Shown in pieces: positions 50,771 through 59,516 of a stretch of DNA of 64,000 nt (position 1 is the first letter of the stretch; each line of letters begins with the position of its first letter). The DNA is from Marinobacter panjinensis. Lineage in GTDB: Bacteria > Pseudomonadota > Gammaproteobacteria > Pseudomonadales > Oleiphilaceae. The DNA is taken from assembly GCF_005298175.1 (NCBI RefSeq), contig NZ_SZYH01000001.1:2046001-2110000 (forward strand), written 5' to 3'. Position numbers and translations under genes: made by a program. The notes under the pieces are model-generated. The model was not told where the DNA came from. It searched no databases and was given only the letters and a program-made list of their open reading frames with translations.

Positions 50771-51451
50771 TCACATCGCGTCCGCTGGAATCTCTTCCCC
50801 CTGCCCCATTTTCTCCAGGCTCGCCGGTGATTTTATCGGCTCCACCACCAACGGCTCCCTGATGCGGGTTGTAAGCAGGTGCTGTAGCGGATCGGTATTC
50901 GTCAGATGCGGGTCCAGCCACATATCAAAATCGTCCGGCCCAAGCATCAGGGGAATACTCTTCGGGTGAATATGGCTGAATCTGGGATGTGGCGGCAGGG
51001 TAACGATGGTAAACGATGGGACGACGTCGCCCTCAAAGTCCCAGAGCTCATAAAGGCCTGCAAAGGCGATAGCGCTATTAACGGGATGGATGTTGTAGCA
51101 CTGCTTATGCCCTTTCGCTCCGGTCCATTCGTGGAAGCCACTGGCCGGTATGATTGCACGCTGGGAGTGAAATCGTTTTTTCCAGAGTGGACTGGTTCCC
51201 AGGCTTCCCGATCGGGCGTTGAAGGTGCTGTATTTTGGTGAGGGGCGATAGCCGCTACCGTCGGGTTTGGGTTCGATGAGTAGTGACCAGATGGCGTCCT
51301 GCAGGATTCTTCCCTGGTTTGTCTCGTAGACGATCTGGCCTTTCGCACCTGGTGCTATGTTGAGGCGGGTTTGGACTCGAATGGGGATGCCCAGGATTTC
51401 GAGTAGATCCTGGACGAGTGGATCGTCGATTACGTTGTAGCGGCCGCACAT
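50771..51451 (-). CDS. SOS-response-associated peptidase (SRAP, YedK/HMCES-like)
   Basis: 226 residues from ATG 51451; this start exposes the catalytic Cys2 (MCGRYNV), which must follow the removed Met, so the longer frame to 51541 is wrong. The family residues are all seen: NIAPG, FNARSGS (Asn), ASGFHEW (Glu) and FSHIHPKSIPLML (His). SRAP proteins form a thiazolidine crosslink with abasic sites in single-stranded DNA and protect them. I see no LexA box upstream. Confidence 0.93.
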   Translation of the reverse strand: MCGRYNVIDDPLVQDLLEILGIPIRVQTRLNIAPGAKGQIVYETNQGRILQDAIWSLLIEPKPDGSGYRPSPKYSTFNARSGSLGTSPLWKKRFHSQRAIIPASGFHEWTGAKGHKQCYNIHPVNSAIAFAGLYELWDFEGDVVPSFTIVTLPPHPRFSHIHPKSIPLMLGPDDFDMWLDPHLTNTDPLQHLLTTRIREPLVVEPIKSPASLEKMGQGEEIPADAM

Positions 51452-51778
51452 TGCACTTCTCCCACGGAAACTTTGGGCCAGGTGAATGCCGCCAAGCGCC
51501 TCCAGTTGCATTGAGCGAATCATTGAACAAGCTTGTAGCATCCTAAAAACAAGAGGCGCGGGGAGGCAAGACTAATGCAGGCGTCTGAGAATCCCAAGAA
51601 CTGCTTCTGCACATGAGTCAGCATCTTTTTCAATCTCGTGCTGCCAAAACCCAATACAATCTATTCTATACTTTAATTATAAGCTAAGAGTGCCCGGGGC
51701 CCGGAGTAGTGCATCTTGGCAAGTTATCCCCTCGGGGTTCGCTACTTGATGCAGAAAACGCCCAGATTGGAGTGTTAA
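51452..51778. other. AT-rich intergenic stretch between two divergent genes
   Basis: 327 bases with no gene. The part 51640-51700 is markedly AT-rich (for example TATACTTTAATTATAAGC), the likely promoter zone of the downstream membrane-protein gene, but no clear -35/-10 pair can be chosen. No repeat or hairpin of note was seen. Confidence 0.4.
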
Positions 51779-52561
51779 ATGAACTCTCAGCTGATTGAAT
51801 CCATACCTATAGTTTGGATTTTTTTCGGGGTCTCTGCACTTATGCTCTTTTTTTGCGAATTGGGCTATCAGTTTGGCGTACGTGCCAAAACGCGGGGGGA
51901 CACGGAGTTCAACACCTCACTGGGGCCAATGGTTGGCGGATTATTAGGCATGCTGGCCTTCGTTCTTGCCTTTACGTTTTCCATGGCCTCTAGCCAGCAT
52001 GATCTCAGGAAAAAGAATGTCCTCGAAGAGGCGAATTTAATCGGAACGGCCTATCTACGAGCTGACTTACTTGAAGAGCGATACAAAATCCAGGTGAAGC
52101 AGCTACTGAGGGACTACGTCGCTATTCGCGTGGCGGCTGCAGACGGAAGCGCTTTAGAAACGGCCTTGGAAAAATCGACCGAGATCCATCGACTCATCTG
52201 GGCTCCGGTGTCATCAGCCGCGTTGGATCAACCTGATACCAATACAGCACTCGTGGTACAAGCCATAAATGACGTGATTGATATGCACGAAAAGCGAGTG
52301 ACGGGGGCTTTGCGTAATCGCGTTCCCATGAGTGTCTGGGTAGCGTTAGCCGCCATCAATGCCCTGGCAATGATCACCCTGGGCATACAGGTGGGACATA
52401 CGGGCAATCGACGATTAATTGCCCTGATCCCTTTAGCGCTTGCGTTTGCGGTGCTGGTGACACTGGTTGTTGATCTCAATCGACCTTCCACTGGCCTGAT
52501 AAAGGTAGGGCAGCAGTCGATGAGCGATCTTGAGAGCAGCATGGCTCCCGAAACCCGGTAG
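51779..52561 (+). CDS. Bestrophin-like (DUF4239-type) membrane protein
   Basis: 260 residues. Four hydrophobic segments: ~10-28 (PIVWIFFGVSALMLFFCEL), ~50-70 (GGLLGMLAFVLAFTFSMASSQ) and two near the end (~185-205, ~215-232), with a helical loop between. GPMVGGLLGMLAFVLAFTF and the following KNVLEEANLIGTAYLRADLL are the hallmark of DUF4239/bestrophin-like bacterial proteins. The function is unknown; ion-channel activity is only suggested by the name. Codon use looks a little more AT-rich than in the neighbouring genes. Confidence 0.8.
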   Translation: MNSQLIESIPIVWIFFGVSALMLFFCELGYQFGVRAKTRGDTEFNTSLGPMVGGLLGMLAFVLAFTFSMASSQHDLRKKNVLEEANLIGTAYLRADLLEERYKIQVKQLLRDYVAIRVAAADGSALETALEKSTEIHRLIWAPVSSAALDQPDTNTALVVQAINDVIDMHEKRVTGALRNRVPMSVWVALAAINALAMITLGIQVGHTGNRRLIALIPLALAFAVLVTLVVDLNRPSTGLIKVGQQSMSDLESSMAPETR

Positions 52562-52663
52562 AACAGGTAATGACAGGTATAAGCCCTCTTCGTTCGCTTT
52601 TGGGCGTAGTTGAATTGCTGATCATACCCCGAACCTCTTGTCTTTGTTTGATGCCTGTGGCGC

Positions 52664-53078
52664 TTGAAAATAATCAAAACCTTCAAAACTCTAGGCTGTA
52701 TCGTCGTACCCTTTATTCACACACCAAACCTGGAACAGCTCCTGGACCAGATCCGCGAATCGGCGGCGGGAACGGACCAGCTGGAAGGGGCTGGACTGGC
52801 TCCAAAAGCCGGCGAGGTTTCTGGACCGATGGACGGGCCCACGGCTGGTTTTGCTGGCAGACGGCCCAGGGCTTTACGTTATGGCAATTGTCTGCATGTT
52901 GGTTGCCCTGGCAATGCCGGCAACGGAGGTGGCGCCCTTTAGCGCCAATGGCGCCGGTGCTGCGCTGATGACATTCGGGCTGGGCATTGTGGCGCGAGAC
53001 GGCCTGCTGGCGTTGCTCGGCATGGTGATAACCGGCGCCACCCTGTGGGCGGTGGTAGCCGGCCTGGTTGGTGGCTGA
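52664..53078 (+). pseudogene. Decayed exoD (exopolysaccharide synthesis ExoD-like), internal deletion and frame change
   Basis: Two in-frame pieces in different frames recall ExoD. The first (about 52715-52790) reads TPNLEQLLDQIRESAAGTDQ, like the ExoD N-terminus. The second (about 52785-53078, shifted by one base) reads LDWLQKPARFLDRWTGPRL..., then two hydrophobic helices and FGLGIVARDGLLALLGMVIT, like the ExoD C-terminus. Roughly the middle third to half of a normal ~200-residue protein is missing. No other single frame repairs it, so it is most likely a dead gene. A 75-residue frame (52851-53078) could still be translated. Confidence 0.65.
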
Positions 53079-53100
53079 CTGCAGACAACCGGGCCCGCCG

Positions 53101-53778
53101 CTAGCGGAAGAACCACTTGTGCTTGATGGTCTCGTATTGCTCCTTGGAGATGACCCCGCGCTCCGATAGCCGGCGCATTTCGGCCACCGCCAGGGGAATC
53201 CGCTCCCGTCCTTCAGGCAACTGCTCCTGACCCTGACGAATACCGTTGGCCAGGGCATCAAGAAATGCAGCCACCCGGGCTTCGTCCGACGACAGAGCAT
53301 CAACACGGAACAGCACAGTCTCGCTGTTCAGGGCAACAAACTCGAAACAGTGCTTGCGCCAGCGCAGGGCCATCACCATCAACGTCAGCGCTATTGCCAC
53401 CGGGGCGACCAGCCACAGCGCCGAGGCTGGCACCAGAGAATAGATAGCTGCCGGAATGGTCAGCAGGCAAAAGGCGGCGAACCAGAGTCTCAACCGGTAA
53501 TCCATCACCTCCCGGGCTTCAGGCTCGACAAAAGTCAGGTCAATGACCTGCTCGGGCAGCTCTTTCTTGCGCCGATGCGTGGAAACGGACAGGTAGTGGC
53601 CGTTAAAACGCCGGAACAGGGTGCTCGTTTTAGCCCGGACATTGGTCTGCCGGAACTTGTCCTGAATACGCCACTCGTCGCGGGGTGGGATATCCCACCC
53701 GTCGCGCTGCATATCGAAGCTGGGAAGGCTCCGGCTATCCAGGTTAATGGTATCAGTCTGCTCCATTGCAACGTTCAC
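53101..53778 (-). CDS. Unknown inner-membrane protein with SHOCT-like C-terminus
   Basis: 225 residues. The start at GTG 53778 has AAGGA eight bases upstream; an ATG at 53766 is too far from it. Polar N-terminal ~90 residues, then two membrane helices (~93-112 LWFAAFCLLTIPAAIYSLV, ~117-137 LWLVAPVAIALTLMVMALRW), then a cytoplasmic segment. The end (AEMRRLSERGVISKEQYETIKHKWF) looks like a SHOCT short domain. No function can be given. It directly follows the HzsA-like gene by 14 bases in the same direction and may be the last gene of that train. Confidence 0.75.
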   Translation of the reverse strand: MNVAMEQTDTINLDSRSLPSFDMQRDGWDIPPRDEWRIQDKFRQTNVRAKTSTLFRRFNGHYLSVSTHRRKKELPEQVIDLTFVEPEAREVMDYRLRLWFAAFCLLTIPAAIYSLVPASALWLVAPVAIALTLMVMALRWRKHCFEFVALNSETVLFRVDALSSDEARVAAFLDALANGIRQGQEQLPEGRERIPLAVAEMRRLSERGVISKEQYETIKHKWFFR

Positions 53779-53792
53779 AATTACGGTCCTTC

Positions 53793-56717
53793 TCAGGGAT
53801 TCGGAAATTCAAATTTTTCCGGGTCGTTGTAAATATGGCCGCCGGAATCCAGCCACTCGGCAATCAGGCGCAGCTCGGCGTCGGTCAGCATGCCCGTGTG
53901 GCTCTGCTTGATGGTCTCCGTTTCGATCGTTTCTATTTCGTAGGCATCATCATCCGGGTCTTTATCGAACAGACTGAAGAAACGGGCACTTGCGATGGCG
54001 CCGCGGGCGCTCATCAGTCTTCGGCTGAAACACACGCCCGGGTCCGGCAGAATCGTCAGATCACCCTGTAAACCTCCAGGGCATGCGCCCTCCGCGTCCG
54101 GGTCTTCCACCTCAACCCATTCACCTGTTTCCGTTTTCCGCATGTAATAGTCAGCTTCGAACAGCTCGACATAAGACTCGATAAAGCGTTCATCCCAAGA
54201 CGCACTTCCACCGCCGAGCACTAAATCTCCGCCAGGGCCACTATCACCGCCCGGACAAGACTTGCCTCCGGTTTCAGCTTTGCTATGACAATTCGTGCAA
54301 GAGGTGAGAGCTCCACCTTCATTCGGATTCACCCGGCACTCATCCCAAATCGGCTGGATGTGCTCCAGGTAGTTAATGGTGGATTTGCAGTTCGGTGTCC
54401 AGTTGGTCAGGCACGAGGAATCGGTGACCGGGGCCGGCGTATCAAGCTGGGCGTAGGTGTTCTCGAACGCCAGCGAATCATCTGGCGGATTGCTCCAGTA
54501 GTCCTCATACCGAAGCGTATCGGCCCAGGTGGTGGTCAGCTTGCCCAGGGAATTCACCAGGGCCTCGGCCATGGTGTCTTTCCAGTTTGCCGCCAGAATG
54601 GTCGGGTTAGCGTTGGGGAACGGCATGGCGTCGCCCGGAGCGCCAGGGTTGGCGGAGGCCAGTTCGACATCGGTCCGTGCGTGCGGGGTGTCCAGCTCGG
54701 GATCATGGCAGCCGTAGCACTTGAGGACCTGCCCATTCTCCAGCAGCAGGGATTGCGGATGCTGCATCAGATAACTGTAGTTGTAATCCGCTTCGGCAAT
54801 CAGATCCACGCGCTTGCCGTACTTGTTGACCACTTCGAAGGTAAAACTGGTATCGGCCGGCACTTTCACCATAGCCGAACCATCGGGCTCTACCGTGGCG
54901 TAGGAGAGGACATCGTAGAGGGATTTCTTGTTGTCACTACCCAGCAGAGGCCACAGGTACAGGTTCTTGCGGGTGCTATCGTTCGGGTTGTAGGTCACGT
55001 CGGTGAGGATAGCCTGCTCTAGCTCGGCCGGTATCTCCCGTTTGCCAAGCACCCGGATGAACCGCTCTGAGCGGTCGTCGGGGCGGGTCAGCGACGGGTC
55101 ACGACGGGTTTCGATGCCCCCGTCGAACTGCGCGGCCATGTCGGCACCATCCAGATCGTAAATGCTGCGAATGTGAAACAGCGCGGTGTTATCTTCCAGA
55201 TTCAGGTTGTGCTGATCCCCGGTGTAGGGGCGAGCCAGCTCGTTTTTATCGGCAATTACTACATCGGTAAACAGGGAGCGCTTGGCGCTGCGGACTACCG
55301 GTAAGCGGGTATTCTGACTCGGATCCAGCATCCAGATGCCGTACTGGGGAGCACTCAGGTTATCAATGGTGGAGGAGCCCTCGCAGACACCGGTGATGCC
55401 CTCGGACTCGGTGAGACACTGTGACCAGCCGGCCAGCAATCGGCCGGAACCATCACCGTAGGGGGCGACCGAGCTGTACCAACCTGACGGAGACACCTGG
55501 TTGGGATAGAAGTTCACCAGTCCCGGGGTCATGGACTCTTCCGCTTCGCCAATGGCGTCATCCGAAATGGGCACATCTACGGCAAAGAAATTCTGGCTGT
55601 TGATGGTCACAACATCACCGCCATAAATCGGGTTGTAGACGTGACGCATAATCGTCAGCAGGTTGCCATCGTCGAGCGGAATCGGATCCATGTAGTGGAT
55701 AAAGGAAGCATCACTGAACGCCTCACTCAGACTGCCAAAATAACGGTGGACGTTACCGCCACTGGGGGTAATCCGGTACAGGCTGAGCACGTCTTCAACA
55801 AACACCCGTTCGCCTTCGGTGTCACCTTCCAGCGACGCCGTACACTTGTCCTCTTCAGTCCACTCCTTTGGCTCTTCCAATCCAGAGGGGAACTTGCCAC
55901 CGTTGCCCTGGCCATAGCCACCGCCATTGGTCTGCTGGTTGAAATCCGGATCGTCTATGTCGGCTGTCGTGCAGTCTTCCAGAGTTTCGTAGAGTCGACC
56001 AAAGCGGATGAACACAATCTGCCCGTCGTTCATGGTGCTCGGTTCGATGTCGTGAAACTCACCGAAGGTGATCTGGGTCAGGTCCGAACCATCGGGCTTG
56101 ACCGAGTGCAGCAGGGACGCCGGCTCTTCGAAATCCACCAGGTACTCCCGGAGGTCGAGCAGGCGCCAGTCGCCCCGGGCATGCTGCCGCGACGAGGAGA
56201 AAATAATCGTACCCTCGTTGGTATAGGCCGGGTTGGTGTCGTGCCCCAGATTGGCCAGCTCATTATCCTTGAGGATACGGCGCACTTCACCGGTGGCGAA
56301 GGTGTATTCGTAGATATTCCAGCTGCTGTGGGCCGCGTTGTCGGCCGGACCGCGAGCCGCAAACACCATGCGCTCGCCGTCCGGAGACACGTCCAGATCT
56401 TTGACGTCATACCCGCTGCTACCAAAGTAGCGGGTAAGCACATCGCGCTCCCCCGAGCTGAGCGCGATGCGATCACGGACCATCAGCTTGGCACCCGGCT
56501 CGAAAGCGTAGGGTGCGCGCGGGTCCAGGGGCGGTCGTTCGTTTGCTGAAGACACCTTTCCCATGTCCGGATAGTCCCTCACCACGTAGGCAAAGGGCTG
56601 ATCCGCCAGGATAGCCTGATCGTTGCTGCTCAGCTTGCCTTCAAAACAACCGCTCAGGCTTACCGCAACCAGCCCCGCCAGCACTAGGCTGCTGGCCTTA
56701 CGTTGAAATGTCTTCAT
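53793..56717 (-). CDS. HzsA-related lipoprotein: PD40-like propeller plus two CxxCH haem motifs
   Basis: 974 residues from ATG 56717 (MKTFQRKASSLVLAGLVAVS); an ATG three codons earlier sits directly against AGGGG and is less likely. The lipobox LSGC implies export and lipidation. Residues ~100-330 have TolB/PD40-type propeller features (VSPDGERMVFAARG, NPAYTNEGTIIFSSSR, VKPDGSDLTQITFG). Two c-type haem motifs follow: CYGCH (~670) and CTNCH (~810). The end (LTDAELRLIAEWLDSGGHIYNDP) is the cytochrome-like tail seen in HzsA-related proteins. Hydrazine chemistry itself is very unlikely here. It lies downstream of a TonB/ExbBD-like set and may be the surface end of that machine. Confidence 0.8.
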   Translation of the reverse strand: MKTFQRKASSLVLAGLVAVSLSGCFEGKLSSNDQAILADQPFAYVVRDYPDMGKVSSANERPPLDPRAPYAFEPGAKLMVRDRIALSSGERDVLTRYFGSSGYDVKDLDVSPDGERMVFAARGPADNAAHSSWNIYEYTFATGEVRRILKDNELANLGHDTNPAYTNEGTIIFSSSRQHARGDWRLLDLREYLVDFEEPASLLHSVKPDGSDLTQITFGEFHDIEPSTMNDGQIVFIRFGRLYETLEDCTTADIDDPDFNQQTNGGGYGQGNGGKFPSGLEEPKEWTEEDKCTASLEGDTEGERVFVEDVLSLYRITPSGGNVHRYFGSLSEAFSDASFIHYMDPIPLDDGNLLTIMRHVYNPIYGGDVVTINSQNFFAVDVPISDDAIGEAEESMTPGLVNFYPNQVSPSGWYSSVAPYGDGSGRLLAGWSQCLTESEGITGVCEGSSTIDNLSAPQYGIWMLDPSQNTRLPVVRSAKRSLFTDVVIADKNELARPYTGDQHNLNLEDNTALFHIRSIYDLDGADMAAQFDGGIETRRDPSLTRPDDRSERFIRVLGKREIPAELEQAILTDVTYNPNDSTRKNLYLWPLLGSDNKKSLYDVLSYATVEPDGSAMVKVPADTSFTFEVVNKYGKRVDLIAEADYNYSYLMQHPQSLLLENGQVLKCYGCHDPELDTPHARTDVELASANPGAPGDAMPFPNANPTILAANWKDTMAEALVNSLGKLTTTWADTLRYEDYWSNPPDDSLAFENTYAQLDTPAPVTDSSCLTNWTPNCKSTINYLEHIQPIWDECRVNPNEGGALTSCTNCHSKAETGGKSCPGGDSGPGGDLVLGGGSASWDERFIESYVELFEADYYMRKTETGEWVEVEDPDAEGACPGGLQGDLTILPDPGVCFSRRLMSARGAIASARFFSLFDKDPDDDAYEIETIETETIKQSHTGMLTDAELRLIAEWLDSGGHIYNDPEKFEFPNP

Positions 56718-56757
56718 GATACTCATCCCCTACTACCCGCACTTCCGGGAACAGACA

Positions 56758-56778
56758 GACCAGGCGTTGTGCCTGGTC
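56758..56778 (-). other. Hairpin between the TonB-like and HzsA-like genes
   Basis: A perfect 8-bp stem (GACCAGGC / GCCTGGTC) with a 5-base loop in the 72-base gap. Without a T-run it is not a classical terminator; it may tune or protect the downstream message. Confidence 0.4.
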
Positions 56779-56789
56779 ATTGTGATCCG

Positions 56790-57734
56790 TTAACCAGGCA
56801 TAAAATCGAACTTGTAATTGACCGGCGTGGCGGCGACATCCTCCGCTCCGAAGGAAATCATCTGGATCCGGGCCAGGAGCTTCAGCTCCAGCTTCTGGTC
56901 TTCCAGCTGACTGTCCACCAGATTGATGCTGGAGATGCTGCCATCCGGCTCGATTACGATGTGGAACACAAACTTGCCCTTGAGCCCCGGATCGCTGCGC
57001 AGCGCCCGGTTGTACAGGGCATAAATGGCGCCCTTGTGCTGCTCGAAGACCCGGCGAATGGCTTCCATATCGCGACCACCGGCCACGCTGGAGCGGTGCG
57101 AACCGCCGCCGCTGCCAGTTGCGCTGCCTCCGCCGCCGGTGCCACTGCCGATCGGACTATCAACCGACGTGGATGCGTGCGCCGCCAGCTGGGTGCCGCT
57201 GCCGGAGTCGTTCATCACCGAACTGTTCACACCGCCGCTGGTCTTGGTGGCCGAAGTGGCGCCCAGCACCGAGCGGGCGGCCTTGGCCGCGGCACCGGTT
57301 TTGACGTTGGTGTTGCGGGCCTGCAGCTTCGCCACATCCAGGGAACTGCGCAGTGACGACAGCTCCTTGGAGAAAGCCGCCACGCCCATGTTGGAGACCT
57401 TTTCCCGGGCCTTCTTCACTTCCTTGGCAGGGGCAGGTTCGGCCGCGGCCTTTTTCTCCACCGTTTCGGTCTTCTCTTCCTGTTTCACCGGCTCTGGCGG
57501 GGGCGGCGGAGGCGCCACCTTGCGCTGTTCGATCAGCACCTTGGCGAGGCTGGGCGGTACCCGTTCCTTTTCCTCCCGCTCGATTTCCGGCAGCGGCAGC
57601 CAGGGAAAGATCACCGCCAGCAACAGGAGCAACAGCAACAGGCGTTTCAGAATGCGCTTGAAACGGCTGTCCTCGTCACCACTGGCATCCCAGGGCAGAG
57701 CGAAGTCGTAGGGTGTTGTTGTCATTGCAGTCAT
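56790..57734 (-). CDS. TonB-like periplasmic protein with AgmX/PglI C-terminal domain
   Basis: 314 residues; GGAGG six bases before the ATG. One N-terminal membrane helix (KRLLLLLLLLAVIFPWLPL), a Pro/Glu/Lys-rich span (APPPPPPEPVKQEEKTETVEKK...) that could stretch across the periplasm, a Ser/Gly/Ala-rich middle, and a C-terminal ~95-residue domain: IRRVFEQHKGAIYALYNRALRSDPGLKGKFVFHIVIEPDGSISSINLV. This last part matches AgmX/PglI C-terminal and TonB-type folds, known from Myxococcus gliding proteins and related energisers. It probably transmits ExbBD-derived force to an outer-membrane partner. Confidence 0.87.
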   Translation of the reverse strand: MTAMTTTPYDFALPWDASGDEDSRFKRILKRLLLLLLLLAVIFPWLPLPEIEREEKERVPPSLAKVLIEQRKVAPPPPPPEPVKQEEKTETVEKKAAAEPAPAKEVKKAREKVSNMGVAAFSKELSSLRSSLDVAKLQARNTNVKTGAAAKAARSVLGATSATKTSGGVNSSVMNDSGSGTQLAAHASTSVDSPIGSGTGGGGSATGSGGGSHRSSVAGGRDMEAIRRVFEQHKGAIYALYNRALRSDPGLKGKFVFHIVIEPDGSISSINLVDSQLEDQKLELKLLARIQMISFGAEDVAATPVNYKFDFMPG

Positions 57735-57746
57735 TGGTCCCCTCCG

Positions 57747-58250
57747 TCAGGCGCCGCTGTTGCCGGAAACGCGTGAAACGGCCATGGAAAGGTCCCGATA
57801 ATCCGCCTTGGCACAGGTCAGCATCACCCGCTTCAGGAGTTCGTAGGGAATTTCCTGGTCACCCAGAATGGTTACCGCCCGCCCCAGAGTCTTCTCGCGC
57901 TCGGTCAACTCCGTGCGTTTGGTGGCCTGAAACCGAAGCTCTTCCATCAGGCCGTCAATCAGACCGTTGGACATGATCACCTCGTTGATGGTGGCAACGG
58001 GGCGGCCGTCCACCAGGATGTCATCCTCGGTGATGGTCACCACGGTGGTTTCCTTAGGGCGTTCTTCTGCGGTGGAATCCGGCAGGACAACATCGTTGAC
58101 CTTGAGGATTTCATTGCTGCCGGAATTGAGCAGCAGGAAGAACACCAGAATGGTGAAGATGTCCATCAGCGAGACCAGGTTCAGTTTGGCCGGCTTCATA
58201 AAGGCCTTGGTGCTGCTCTGCAGACCGAAGGAGGTCAGTTTTTCATTCAT
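57747..58250 (-). CDS. ExbD/TolR-family protein with intact Asp
   Basis: 167 residues. One membrane helix (LNLVSLMDIFTILVFFLLL) carries the family's conserved Asp (D30), expected to take part in proton passage with the ExbB-like pore; a periplasmic domain follows with VTITEDDILVDGRPV and EIPYELLKRVMLTCAKADY. Its start overlaps the preceding exbD-like gene (ATGA), so the two are coupled. Compare the partner, which lacks the Asp. Confidence 0.9.
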   Translation of the reverse strand: MNEKLTSFGLQSSTKAFMKPAKLNLVSLMDIFTILVFFLLLNSGSNEILKVNDVVLPDSTAEERPKETTVVTITEDDILVDGRPVATINEVIMSNGLIDGLMEELRFQATKRTELTEREKTLGRAVTILGDQEIPYELLKRVMLTCAKADYRDLSMAVSRVSGNSGA

Positions 58251-58780
58251 GACTTCCCTCCTTTCTTCGTCGGTGCATCACCCAGGGAGATGTCCGGGAA
58301 CAGCTCCACATCCACGGCTTCGGCCACCACCACGGTCTTGGCCGACCGCAGCGTATCCATGGTCGAGACCAGCGACTGATAGGTCACCCCCGGCTCCGAC
58401 AGCAGCAGGGCATCTTTCTTGGCGATATTCTTCGCCGCCAGCCGGCGCTTGATTTCCTGCAGGACATCGGACAGGGCACGGAAATCGTGATGCGCCTCCT
58501 TGCCGTCGTCCGTGGCCTCAACCTTGTCGATGGTCTTTACCAGGTTGCCGCTGGGGTAATAGACCTCGATCGCGGATTCCCGTACTACCACTTCCAGCTG
58601 CCGGTTTTCCTCGGCACTGGCGGTCTGGGAGCCGGTCAGATCGGGCAGGTTGAGCTCAAGTATTGAGATGTGATTGAACACCATGGTCATCAGCAGCACC
58701 GGCACCAGAACGATCATCAGGTTCATGAACGCGGTGATATCGATGTCCGATTCTTCCAGTTCTCTGCGTTTTACAAACAT
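58247..58780 (-). CDS. ExbD/TolR-family protein with Asn in place of the key Asp
   Basis: 177 residues. The membrane helix reads DIDITAFMNLMIVLVPVLLMTMVF. Aligned with E. coli ExbD (INVTPFIDVMLVLL), the proton-relaying Asp25 corresponds to N20 here. The periplasmic part (LPDLTGSQTASAEENRQLEVVVRE...) is longer than usual. It has AGGT before the start. The two ExbD-like proteins probably assemble as unlike subunits in one pentameric ExbB pore, with only one able to carry protons. Confidence 0.9.
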   Translation of the reverse strand: MFVKRRELEESDIDITAFMNLMIVLVPVLLMTMVFNHISILELNLPDLTGSQTASAEENRQLEVVVRESAIEVYYPSGNLVKTIDKVEATDDGKEAHHDFRALSDVLQEIKRRLAAKNIAKKDALLLSEPGVTYQSLVSTMDTLRSAKTVVVAEAVDVELFPDISLGDAPTKKGGKS

Positions 58781-58799
58781 AACGGGTTACCTGCTGCGA

Positions 58800-59465
58800 T
58801 CAGGCGTCGGATTCACGGGTATTAACGGACCGACGGTTGCTGCGAACGATGGTATTCAGGGCCTTCACACCGGCCATCTCGATGCTCTCGACGATTTCCA
58901 GTGTCTTGTTCTGCAGCAGGGAGTGGATCAGCAGCAGTGGAATGGCCGCGATCAGGCCGAAGGCGGTGGTGTTCATCGCCACCGAGATGGACTGCGACAA
59001 CAGGGTGGCCTTGTCCGCGGGATCGGCATTGGCCACCGCGGTGAAAGCGGCGATCAGACCGATGATGGTGCCCAGCAGCCCCAGCAGGGTCGAGACGTTG
59101 GCGAGGATGGACAGGTAGTTGGTGCGTTTGGACAGGCGCGGAATGCTTTCCATCACGCCTTCCTGCATGGCGGCGTGGATGTCATCGCGGCGGGGCGATG
59201 CGCGCATGGTGTCCAGCGCCACGGCAATCAGCCGGGAAATCGCCGAACTGCTGTCCTGGGCCTTCTTCTCGGCCTCGTCGAATTGGTTGTTTTTCATCAG
59301 GGGCAAGAGCTCGCCGTAGGCGGCCTTGTTGGAATGAAAAGCCCGTCTCAGGAATAACCAGCGCTCGGCCGCAATGGCCAGGCCCACCATCAACACCAGG
59401 GCAATCGGGAACATGAAGGCGCCGCCTTCCTGGAAGAATGAAACAATGCTTGAGTAAAGATTCAT
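58800..59465 (-). CDS. MotA/TolQ/ExbB-family proton channel protein
   Basis: 221 residues, family length. Three hydrophobic stretches: ~16-38 (AFMFPIALVLMVGLAIAAERW), ~120-145 (LANVSTLLGLLGTIIGLIAAF) and ~160-185 (SVAMNTTAFGLIAAIPLLLIHSLL). LGLLGTIIGLIAAF and SISVAMNTTAFGLIAAIP are the signature blocks that line the pore. It would use the proton gradient to drive the ExbD-like partners. GGAG eight bases upstream supports the start. Confidence 0.95.
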   Translation of the reverse strand: MNLYSSIVSFFQEGGAFMFPIALVLMVGLAIAAERWLFLRRAFHSNKAAYGELLPLMKNNQFDEAEKKAQDSSSAISRLIAVALDTMRASPRRDDIHAAMQEGVMESIPRLSKRTNYLSILANVSTLLGLLGTIIGLIAAFTAVANADPADKATLLSQSISVAMNTTAFGLIAAIPLLLIHSLLQNKTLEIVESIEMAGVKALNTIVRSNRRSVNTRESDA

Positions 59466-59516
59466 GTCGGGTACTCCACACGTCGCTAATCGAATAGATC
59501 GGTTTTGGTTGTTGCT

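Noticed and set aside
51452-51700. A LexA box upstream of the SRAP (SOS-associated) gene
   Set aside because: No CTGT-N8-ACAG site was found on either strand in this stretch.
50689-53100. Duplicated ssrA 3' end (att site) marking an integrated element
   Set aside because: No second copy of the ssrA 3' end was found within the window and there is no integrase gene.
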